Of a stretch of DNA of 13,751 nt, positions 7,038-12,752 are shown piece by piece. Position 1 is the stretch's first letter. Each line of letters begins with the position of its first letter. Source of the DNA: Kordia sp045105435 (GTDB lineage Bacteria; Bacteroidota; Bacteroidia; Flavobacteriales; Flavobacteriaceae); assembly GCF_045105435.1 (NCBI RefSeq), contig NZ_JBGCDL010000246.1, forward strand, positions 1 to 13,751. The letters run 5' to 3'. A program made the translations under genes and the position numbers. The notes under the pieces were generated by a model, which worked only from the letters and a program-made list of their open reading frames with translations, did no database searches and was not told the origin of the DNA.

Positions 7038-8141
7038 ATGGTTTCAGACGTCATAAACACTAGCGAATTACACAAGGTTGATCCTGTTTTTGGACAACTC
7101 TCATTTGATAATCATGAACAAGTTGTTTTTTGCAATGACAAAGATACAGGATTAAAAGCAATAATAGGAATTCATAACACAGTTTTAGGACCTGCACTTG
7201 GAGGAACTCGAATGTGGCAATATAATAATGAATGGGAAGCCTTAAACGATGTACTTCGTTTGTCTCGTGGAATGACTTTTAAATCAGCAATTACCGGATT
7301 AAACTTAGGTGGAGGAAAAGCGGTAATCATAGGAGATGCCAAAACTCAAAAGACACCTGAACTCATGCGAAGATTTGGAGAATTTGTACATTCTTTAAGT
7401 GGTCGCTATATTACCGCAGAAGATATTGGAATGGAAACGAGTGACATGGATCTGGTACGCGATGTAACTCCGTATGTAACCGGAATTTCAGAATCGAGAG
7501 GTGGCGCAGGAAATCCTTCTCCAATTACTGCTTATGGCGTTTTTATGGGAATGAAAGCTGCTGCTCAATACAAACTTGGTTCAGATCATTTGGAAGATCG
7601 TACCATATACGTACAAGGAATTGGACATGTTGGAGAAGCATTGGTAGAACATTTATCAAACGAAGGTGCAAAAGTGATCATTGCCGATATTAATGAAGAA
7701 CGTTTGCAAGCAGTAAGTAAAAAATACGGAGCGGAGATTTATCGTGGATCTGACATTTACAGTGAACGCATGGATATTTATGCGCCATGTGCTTTAGGAG
7801 CTTCTATAAATGACGATAGTATTCACAAGCTGAAAGCACATGTTATTGCAGGTGCAGCCAATAATCAATTGAAAAACGAAATAAAGCACGGCGAAATATT
7901 GAAAGAAAGAGGAATTGCGTATGCACCAGATTTCTTAATTAATGCAGGCGGAATTATCAATGTGTACGCGGAATTAGAAGGCTACGGAAAAGCCGAAATT
8001 ATGCGTAAAACAGAAAATATATACAATACTACTTTAGAAATATTCAAACATTCTGAAAATAATAACTCCACAACACACAACTCAGCATTGCGTATTGCGT
8101 TGGATAGAATTGAAACAAGAAAAAAAGAAGTACGCAAATAG
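7038..8141 (+). CDS. ldh: Leucine dehydrogenase (Glu/Leu/Phe/Val dehydrogenase family)
   Basis: A 367-residue NAD-dependent amino acid dehydrogenase that deaminates leucine and other branched-chain amino acids to 2-oxo acids. The substrate-side motif GPALGGTRMW is at 51-60. The two key lysines are K82 (FKSA) and K94 (GGGKA), spaced 12 apart as in Bacillus leucine dehydrogenase. The NAD-binding glycine motif is GIGHVG (194-199). The length and the short C-terminal helical tail fit leucine rather than glutamate dehydrogenases, which are longer; valine or phenylalanine dehydrogenase cannot be excluded from sequence alone. It has a consensus promoter, lies divergent from the ABC exporter, and nusB follows after 100 bp across a hairpin. 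Its role is probably branched-chain amino acid catabolism, also giving precursors for branched fatty acids. Confidence 0.88.
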   Translation: MVSDVINTSELHKVDPVFGQLSFDNHEQVVFCNDKDTGLKAIIGIHNTVLGPALGGTRMWQYNNEWEALNDVLRLSRGMTFKSAITGLNLGGGKAVIIGDAKTQKTPELMRRFGEFVHSLSGRYITAEDIGMETSDMDLVRDVTPYVTGISESRGGAGNPSPITAYGVFMGMKAAAQYKLGSDHLEDRTIYVQGIGHVGEALVEHLSNEGAKVIIADINEERLQAVSKKYGAEIYRGSDIYSERMDIYAPCALGASINDDSIHKLKAHVIAGAANNQLKNEIKHGEILKERGIAYAPDFLINAGGIINVYAELEGYGKAEIMRKTENIYNTTLEIFKHSENNNSTTHNSALRIALDRIETRKKEVRK

Positions 8142-8163
8142 TAGCATTCTTTTAAAATAATTA

Positions 8164-8171
8164 TATTTTTG
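8164..8171 (+). promoter_or_regulatory. Possible -7 element in front of nusB
   Basis: An exact TATTTTTG, identical to the -7 elements at ldh, pepT and pyrD. The -33 position (8142-8144) reads TAG rather than TTG, so the promoter is only half supported. Transcription would start about at the foot of the hairpin that follows immediately. Confidence 0.35.
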
Positions 8172-8174
8172 CGG

Positions 8175-8210
8175 GGCGAAAGGATTTCATTCTTTCGCCT
8201 TTTATTTTTT
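8175..8210 (+). terminator. Hairpin with T-tract between leucine dehydrogenase and nusB
   Basis: GGCGAAAG (8175-8182) pairs with CTTTCGCC (8192-8199) around a 9-nt loop, followed by TTTTATTTTTT. This is a good intrinsic terminator for the leucine dehydrogenase transcript, 33 bp past its stop codon. It could instead be a 5' leader hairpin or attenuator of nusB if the promoter-like element just before it is used. Confidence 0.75.
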
Positions 8211-8241
8211 TATTTTTATAAAATTCAAAGTTCTTACGCAG

Positions 8242-9183
8242 ATGCTAACAAGAAGACATATTCGAGTTAAAGTAATGCAATCTATTTATGCATTGTCACA
8301 ATCACAGAGTGATCAAGTTGATAAAGAGTTAAAATTTATTAACATGAGTATTGCCAATATGCACGATTTACATGTGCTTACGCTAGATTTATTCGTGAAA
8401 TTGAGCGAATATGCTGAAAATCAACTTGTGTTATCTCAAAAGAAATATTTGGCTACTTCCGAAGATAAAAATCCAAACAAAAAATTCATCCAAAATGCAA
8501 TCATTCGTCATCTTGTCGAAAATAATGCATTAAAAGAAGCTGTTCAAGATCGAAATATAAACGATTGGGAATTGAATGATGAATATATACGTGTGATTTT
8601 TGAAGCAATGCTTGAAAATGATTTGTACAAAAATTACATGGCAGATACAGAAACAGGATATGAAAAAGATCGTGCGTTTGCCGCAAAACTATTTTCAGAA
8701 ATTATTGCGCCAAACGAAAAACTGTACGAATTCTTTGAAGACCAGAAATTAACTTGGATTGATGATTTGCCTGTAGTAAATACACTTATTTTAAAATCAA
8801 TCAAACAAGCTAAGAAAGGAAAAGAGCGTATTTTTCTATCAGAATTATACAAAGATGACGAAGACAAGGCATTTGTGAGAGATTTATTTAGAAAAACAGT
8901 GCTAAATGATGAAATGTTAGCTACCGAAATTCAAGGGAAAACACCAAATTGGGACAAAGACCGAATTGCCAATTTAGATTTAATATTGTTGAAAATGGCA
9001 ATATGTGAATTCTTAAAATTTCCGTCAATACCTGCAAAAGTAACAATAAACGAGTATATTGAGCTCGCTAAAGAATATTCTACCTCAAAAAGTAGTATGT
9101 TTGTAAATGGTATCCTTGATAAGTTAATTAAGGAATATAAAACAGAAAATAAGTTAAATAAAATCGGTAGAGGTTTGATGTAA
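8242..9183 (+). CDS. nusB: Transcription antitermination factor NusB, long Bacteroidota form
   Basis: NusB binds boxA RNA together with NusE (ribosomal protein S10) and supports rRNA antitermination. This protein has 313 residues, against about 140 in E. coli. The opening LTRRHIRVKVMQSIYALSQS (2-21) corresponds to the Arg-rich first helix of NusB. The rest of the fold reappears only at about 205-300: DEDKAFVRDLFRK, then RIANLDLILLKMAICEFLKF (241-260), PAKVTINEYIELAKEYS (264-280) and SSMFVNGILDKLIKEY (284-299), which line up well with the C-terminal half of E. coli NusB. So about 170-180 charged, helical-looking residues appear inserted between the first helix and the core. Long NusB proteins are, from memory, normal in Bacteroidota. 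It is the first gene of a tight nusB / DUF1573 / yajC series. Confidence 0.9.
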   Translation: MLTRRHIRVKVMQSIYALSQSQSDQVDKELKFINMSIANMHDLHVLTLDLFVKLSEYAENQLVLSQKKYLATSEDKNPNKKFIQNAIIRHLVENNALKEAVQDRNINDWELNDEYIRVIFEAMLENDLYKNYMADTETGYEKDRAFAAKLFSEIIAPNEKLYEFFEDQKLTWIDDLPVVNTLILKSIKQAKKGKERIFLSELYKDDEDKAFVRDLFRKTVLNDEMLATEIQGKTPNWDKDRIANLDLILLKMAICEFLKFPSIPAKVTINEYIELAKEYSTSKSSMFVNGILDKLIKEYKTENKLNKIGRGLM

Positions 9184-9204
9184 CAAAAACAATTATTAAA
9201 TTTA
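9175..9204 (+). promoter_or_regulatory. Candidate promoter for the DUF1573 lipoprotein gene
   Basis: TTG (9175-9177), 19 nt, then TAAATTTA (9197-9204), a 7/8 match to TAnnTTTG. It overlaps the last codons of nusB and lies 24 nt before the lipoprotein start codon, so this gene can be transcribed apart from nusB. Confidence 0.4.
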
Positions 9205-9228
9205 CCCCAATAAAAAATTTTAAACACC

Positions 9229-9855
9229 ATGATCAGAAAAGGATTTATACTATTAGGAGCAATGTCGCTTATCTTATTTACATCATGTAAAGATGATGCA
9301 ACAAAGAAAGTAGACGAGAAAAAAGTCGCTGTTGCAGGCGATAGAGATGCAAAAATCGAAAAAGAAGCAGTAAAAATTGATGAAGCAGCAAAGAATTTTG
9401 CAGTAATGACTTTTGAAAACAAGATGCATGACTTCGGAATTATCAACGAAGGTGACCAAGTAGAAACTGTATTCAAATTTACAAATGATGGAAATTCACC
9501 ATTATTAATTTCTAACATCAAAGGAAGCTGTGGATGTACTGTACCTAACGATTGGCCAAGAGAACCAATTGCACCAGGAGCTAGTGGACAGTTTACCGTA
9601 AAGTACAACTCTACAAATAAGCCAAACCTAAAAACAAATACGGTAACAATTACCGCAAATACAAAAACAGGTTCTGAGCGTGTAAACATTAAAGCATTTG
9701 CTACTCCAAGCCCAGAATTACAGGCAAAAAGAGACAAAGCTAAAGCTGAAAGAGAAGCTAGAATGAAAAAGCAACAAGCAGCTCAAAAAGCAGCAGGAAC
9801 AGCAAATACAGCAGTTAAGCAAACGAAAACAGGTCACGAAGGACACAATCATTAA
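9229..9855 (+). CDS. DUF1573 domain lipoprotein
   Basis: A 208-residue secreted protein. The N-terminus is a lipoprotein signal: MIRKGFILLGAMSLILFTSC, with the lipobox LFTSC and C20 as the acylated residue, so it is probably anchored in the inner or outer membrane. Residues 21-55 are a charged linker rich in Lys, Asp and Ala. The DUF1573 domain (about 60-158) is an immunoglobulin-like beta fold, with FENKMHDFGIINEGD, VFKFTNDGNSPLLI, the family hallmark GSCGCTVP (C101 and C103) and a GQFTVKYNSTNKPN segment. A Lys/Ala/Arg-rich helical stretch (about 164-190) and the His-containing end GHEGHNH follow. The precise role of the family is unknown. The gene is 45 bp after nusB and 18 bp before yajC. 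Confidence 0.88.
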   Translation: MIRKGFILLGAMSLILFTSCKDDATKKVDEKKVAVAGDRDAKIEKEAVKIDEAAKNFAVMTFENKMHDFGIINEGDQVETVFKFTNDGNSPLLISNIKGSCGCTVPNDWPREPIAPGASGQFTVKYNSTNKPNLKTNTVTITANTKTGSERVNIKAFATPSPELQAKRDKAKAEREARMKKQQAAQKAAGTANTAVKQTKTGHEGHNH

Positions 9856-9873
9856 TCAATTACATTAGAAAGA

Positions 9874-10158
9874 TTGGAACAGTTTTTACCACTATTATTG
9901 ATGATTGCTGTGTTATATTTTTTAATCATAGCACCATCATTAAAAAAACAGAAAAAAGAGAAGAATTTCATGGCTGCCGTGAAAAAGGGAGATCGTGTGA
10001 TCACCAAAAGCGGAATTCATGGAAAAATTGTTGAACTAAATGATAAAGATTATACCTGCATTATTGAAACAGGAGCAGGGAAAATCAAATTCGAACGCGC
10101 TGCGCTTTCAGTAGAAGCATCAGCAAGACTCAACAAGCCACCTTCTGAGAAAAAATAA
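9874..10158 (+). CDS. yajC: Preprotein translocase accessory subunit YajC
   Basis: YajC is a small inner-membrane partner of SecDF in the Sec export machinery. The 94-residue product, read from a TTG codon at 9874, starts EQFLPLLLMIAVLYFLIIAPSL, one membrane helix (about 4-23), followed by the conserved basic KKQKKEK and the cytosolic beta domain: NFMAAVKKGDRVITKSGIHGKI, then KIKFERAALS. The TTG start is chosen because family members have the EQxLPLLL-like residues before the membrane helix, and because a purine-rich AGAAAG sits 3 nt upstream. The next in-frame ATG (9901) would cut the helix to half. The gene follows the DUF1573 lipoprotein by 18 bp, so the two are probably co-transcribed, and a strong terminator follows. 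secDF is not in the window. Confidence 0.9.
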   Translation: MEQFLPLLLMIAVLYFLIIAPSLKKQKKEKNFMAAVKKGDRVITKSGIHGKIVELNDKDYTCIIETGAGKIKFERAALSVEASARLNKPPSEKK

Positions 10159-10180
10159 ATGTACATTACAAAAAGTACAG

Positions 10181-10211
10181 AAAAAAGCATCGTGAAAGCG
10201 ATGCTTTTTTT
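10181..10211 (+). terminator. Terminator behind yajC
   Basis: AAAAAAGCATCG (10181-10192) pairs perfectly with CGATGCTTTTTT (10199-10210) around TGAAAG, with a T-tract at the 3' side. A smaller inverted repeat, TGTAC (10160-10164) with GTACA (10175-10179), lies between the stop codon and the hairpin. Confidence 0.88.
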
Positions 10212-10340
10212 ATATCCAAAATCCAAAATATACTTAACCGAATAAAGTACTTCTTGATATAAAATTTCATTCTGAAATCTCATTAGAAACAACGTTTACA
10301 AATACTTATAATTTTTAGTTTCACACAACAAACAACCACC
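10212..10340. other. Gene-free stretch before the tandem repeats
   Basis: No credible gene. It opens with two copies of the heptamer ATCCAAA (10214-10227). A short part near 10234-10255 (AACCGAATAAAGTACTTC) vaguely resembles the 3' part of the repeat core that follows, perhaps an eroded copy. The last 14 bases before the first repeat (10327-10340) keep the 7-nt phase, reading AACAAAC then AACCACC. Confidence 0.5.
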
Positions 10341-10592
10341 AACCAATTCGAGTAAATTATTTTAAGAGAACAAAAATATTAGTGAATTCGTGACAAAAGC
10401 TTTATAACGAATAGGTGAAAAGTACTTTTTTAACAGACAACAGACAACAGACAACAGACAACAAACAACCAATTCGAGTAAATTATTTTAAGAGAACAAA
10501 AACATTAGTGAATTCGTGACAAAAGCTTCATAACGAATAGGTGAAAAGTACTTTTTTAACAGACAACAGACAACAGACAACAGACAACAGAT
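10341..10592. repeat. Two tandem copies of a 126-bp repeat with AACAGAC heptamers
   Basis: Copy 1 is 10341-10466 and copy 2 is 10467-10592. Each has a 91-bp core starting AACCAATTCGAG and ending GTGAAAAGTACTTTTTT, followed by a heptamer tail. The cores differ at only two positions, both transitions: T10377/C10503 and T10403/C10529. Copy 1 has four AACAGAC plus one AACAAAC. Copy 2 has four AACAGAC and continues into a longer array. Each core is bounded by an imperfect inverted repeat, ACCAATTCG and CGAATAGGT (8/9 complementary), and contains the 12-bp palindrome AAAAGTACTTTT. No coding potential was seen. Confidence 0.9.
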
Positions 10593-10613
10593 AACAGACA
10601 ACAAACAACAAAC
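10558..10613. repeat. Eight-unit heptamer array abutting a stop codon
   Basis: The units are AACAGAC x4, AACAGAT, AACAGAC and AACAAAC x2, without interruption. The final base (10613) is also the outermost base of the TAG stop codon of the minus-strand DUF1801 gene. Such a uniform 7-nt array is prone to slippage; the first copy of the 126-bp repeat carries only five units. Confidence 0.85.
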
Positions 10614-11206
10614 TACTTATACTGATCACTCAAGCCTTTCCCATCCAAAATCATAGGAATAATTTTATCCAAACGACTTTGCTTGGCAACTATTTTTTTG
10701 GCGGAAGCAATATATTCTATGTATTCTTTTTGTTTGTAATTGGCTAATTTTTGAAACGCTTCTAACAATATTGAATCTGAGTCAAATACAACTTTTAGTT
10801 CCTCAGGAATCTCCAAAACTTGTTCTTTCTTAAACGTCACCGTTTTCCCTTCTTTTTGGTTCTGAATAGCTTCATTAATATATGCTGCTACTAAATTTTT
10901 AGGAATTATATCTGACACTGTAAACTTCCAATGCCGCATGGCTTGAGTTTTCCCTTCTTGTGCATTTACTAACACATTCGCGTTATCTTTTAACAAAGCT
11001 CCTTGAAAAAACCACAATCCAACATGTGTTTTAAATGCACCAATTCCAATTACATTTTTCCCTGCTACCGTATACACGGGAATATTCCATTTAAGCATTT
11101 CTATAACGTCCGAATTTTGAAGAATAATTTGCTGTAACGTACGCAGTTTGTCTTCCCATTTAGGAAAACTATTTACATACTCTGAAACAGTTGTTGACTT
11201 TTTCAT
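10613..11206 (-). CDS. DUF1801 / YdeI (OmdA)-like protein
   Basis: A 197-residue cytosolic-looking protein with no signal peptide. The N-terminal half (about 5-120) resembles DUF1801 (YdhG-like, an SCP-like small alpha/beta domain): WEDKLRTLQQIILQ, EMLKWNIPVYTVAGKNVIGI, HVGLWFFQGALL and an end near MRHWKFTV. The C-terminal part (about 130-195) resembles the YdeI/OmdA family, linked in the literature to bacteriocin protection: IPEELKVVFDSDSILLEAFQKLANYKQKEYIEYI, split around residue 146, then AKKIVAKQSRLDKIIPMIL and the family-typical ending GKGLSDQYK. The biochemical role is not known. Start is ATG at 11206. The gene is convergent with yajC across the repeat region and lies downstream of pepT, from which a terminator-like structure separates it. 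No clear promoter was found. Confidence 0.82.
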   Translation of the reverse strand: MKKSTTVSEYVNSFPKWEDKLRTLQQIILQNSDVIEMLKWNIPVYTVAGKNVIGIGAFKTHVGLWFFQGALLKDNANVLVNAQEGKTQAMRHWKFTVSDIIPKNLVAAYINEAIQNQKEGKTVTFKKEQVLEIPEELKVVFDSDSILLEAFQKLANYKQKEYIEYIASAKKIVAKQSRLDKIIPMILDGKGLSDQYK

Positions 11207-11224
11207 TTAGATAGAATTTACTCT

Positions 11225-11304
11225 AAAAAAAACTTTCTTAAATCGAAACTGCGTCTAACTGAACTTAATTCAGTTTTTTTATCAGTTCAAACACTTTAAG
11301 AAAG
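11225..11304 (-). terminator. Possible large-loop terminator behind pepT
   Basis: On the minus strand CTTTCTTAAA (11304-11295) pairs with TTTAAGAAAG (11242-11233), followed by a run of eight T (11232-11225). The 52-nt loop holds a second hairpin, AACTGAA (11257-11263) with TTCAGTT (11269-11275), itself followed by a T-tract on the plus strand. The long loop makes function uncertain. Confidence 0.5.
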
Positions 11305-11324
11305 CTTTTCAATATATTCTACAG

Positions 11325-12560
11325 TTACTTTTTATACTTTTCAGCAGTAAGCTCAGTAATTTTGACAATCACATCAATGGCACTTAAAATGCTTTCTACA
11401 GGCACATATTCGTAACGTCCATGAAAATTATGTCCGCCAGCAAAAATATTAGGACACGGCAATCCCATAAAAGATAATTGCGAACCATCAGTTCCACCAC
11501 GAATTGGTTTGATTAATGGTGTAATTCCTAATGAATTCATTGCTTCTTCGGCAATTTCTACAATATGAAAAACAGGTTCTACCTTTTCTTTCATATTAAA
11601 ATATTGATCTTTAATTTCTATAGAAATCGGATCACTAGCGTATTTTTTATTAATGTCTGAAGCAATATGTTGCATAAGTACTTTTCTAGCTTCAAACTTA
11701 TCCTTATCATGATCTCTAATGATGTATTGTAATGTAGTTTCTTCAACTTTACCATTCATCGTATGTAAATGATAAAATCCTTCACGACCTGTCGTTTCTT
11801 GTGGAATTTCATTTGAAGGCAACGCAGCAATAAAATCATTGGCGATCAACATAGAATTGATCATTTTTCCTTTTGCATATCCAGGATGTACAATTTTCCC
11901 TTTTACGGTAACAACTGCACCAGCTGCATTAAAATTTTCATATTCTAATTCGCCAATCTGACTTCCGTCCATTGTATATGCCCATGCTGCACCAAACTTT
12001 GCTACATCAAATTTGTGTGCACCACGACCAATTTCTTCATCTGGCGTAAAGCCAATACGAATTTTTCCATGTTTTATTTCAGGATGATTAATTAAGTATT
12101 CCATCGCAGAAACAATCTCGCAAATTCCTGCTTTATCATCTGCGCCAAGTAACGTTGTACCATCAGTCGTAATTAAGGTATTTCCTTTATAGAGTAGTAA
12201 ATCGTCAAAATAATCGGGCGAAAGCACAATATTTTTTTCAGCATTTAAAATAATATCTTTCCCATCGTAATTCGGTACAATTTGCGGTTTTACATTCGCG
12301 CCTATAAAATCTGGAGACGTATCAAAATGCGATACAAATCCAATCGTAGGAACTTCATGATCCACATTACTAGGCAAAGTTGCCATGATATATGCGTTTT
12401 CGTCAATTGTAACGTCAGACAATCCAATTCGGTTTAATTCGTCAACTAACAAATTGGCTAAATTCCATTGTTTTGCTGTACTTGGAGTCGTTTCGGAAGT
12501 TGGATCAGATTCTGTATCAATCGTTACATAACTGATAAACCTATCTATAATATGTTGCAT
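11325..12560 (-). CDS. pepT: Peptidase T (tripeptide aminopeptidase)
   Basis: A zinc aminopeptidase of the M20 family that removes the N-terminal residue from tripeptides in the cytosol. I place the start at the ATG at 12560 (411 residues), not at the in-frame TTG at 12578, because that TTG lies inside the promoter element and MQHIIDRFISYVTIDTESDP is the normal PepT opening. From this start the metal-site residues are H78 (SHFD), D141 (GADDKAG), E175/E176 (DEEIGRG), D198 (TMDGS) and H377 (GGHNFHG), nearly the same numbers as in E. coli PepT. The segment IRGGTDGSQLS is also typical. Length matches the family. It is divergent from pyrD, with a very short leader. A terminator-like structure and the DUF1801 gene follow. 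Confidence 0.95.
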   Translation of the reverse strand: MQHIIDRFISYVTIDTESDPTSETTPSTAKQWNLANLLVDELNRIGLSDVTIDENAYIMATLPSNVDHEVPTIGFVSHFDTSPDFIGANVKPQIVPNYDGKDIILNAEKNIVLSPDYFDDLLLYKGNTLITTDGTTLLGADDKAGICEIVSAMEYLINHPEIKHGKIRIGFTPDEEIGRGAHKFDVAKFGAAWAYTMDGSQIGELEYENFNAAGAVVTVKGKIVHPGYAKGKMINSMLIANDFIAALPSNEIPQETTGREGFYHLHTMNGKVEETTLQYIIRDHDKDKFEARKVLMQHIASDINKKYASDPISIEIKDQYFNMKEKVEPVFHIVEIAEEAMNSLGITPLIKPIRGGTDGSQLSFMGLPCPNIFAGGHNFHGRYEYVPVESILSAIDVIVKITELTAEKYKK

Positions 12561-12575
12561 GTGAAGTCTTTTTTT

Positions 12576-12583
12576 CAAAAATA
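12576..12583 (-). promoter_or_regulatory. -7 promoter element of pepT
   Basis: TATTTTTG on the minus strand (12583-12576), an exact TAnnTTTG. No TTG is found at the expected -33 distance. The pepT ATG lies 15 nt downstream, so the mRNA leader would be only about 10 nt. Confidence 0.5.
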
Positions 12584-12668
12584 GCGGATTTTTAAATACT
12601 CATAAAATGTTATGCTATAATTTTTGGGTTTTATATTGAATTAGAAAGTAAATAAATGATATTTTAAT

Positions 12669-12714
12669 GTCCAAAAGCATACTGAATTAAAAAATAGAAA
12701 CTAAATATTTGGAC
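12669..12714. promoter_or_regulatory. Inverted repeat GTCCAAA / TTTGGAC upstream of pyrD
   Basis: GTCCAAA (12669-12675) and TTTGGAC (12708-12714) are perfectly complementary, 32 nt apart. The right arm covers the -33 TTG of the pyrD promoter, a position where a regulator could compete with RNA polymerase. Seven base pairs could arise by chance. Confidence 0.25.
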
Positions 12715-12737
12715 TTCTAAAAATTAAACTATTTTTG
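12709..12737 (+). promoter_or_regulatory. Promoter of pyrD
   Basis: TTG (12709-12711), an 18-nt spacer and TATTTTTG (12730-12737). The spacer is one base shorter than usual. The pyrD ATG at 12753 is only 15 nt past the element, predicting a leader of about 10 nt. Confidence 0.6.
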
Positions 12738-12752
12738 CACAAACAATACAAC

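Noticed and set aside
8062..8092. Heptamer-like phase (ACTCCAC, AACACAC, AACTCAG) inside the 3' end of the leucine dehydrogenase gene.
   Set aside because: It encodes NNSTTHNSA in a region that appears to fit family alignments without an insertion, so it is probably ordinary coding sequence.
8931..9737. Long minus-strand open frame (268 codons) across nusB and the DUF1573 gene.
   Set aside because: Both plus-strand genes are well supported by family motifs. The antisense frame has no recognisable domain, and its hydrophobic look follows from the lysine- and asparagine-rich sense strand.
10416..10431. AAAAGTACTTTTTT in the repeat core as an intrinsic terminator.
   Set aside because: It is a palindrome without a loop and without GC pairs to hold the stem, so a stable RNA hairpin is unlikely.
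10558..10613. Heptamer array as a CRISPR or as phase-variable coding sequence of the DUF1801 gene.
   Set aside because: There are no spacers between units, and the array lies outside the reading frame, after a stop codon that ends the protein with the family-typical GKGLSDQYK.
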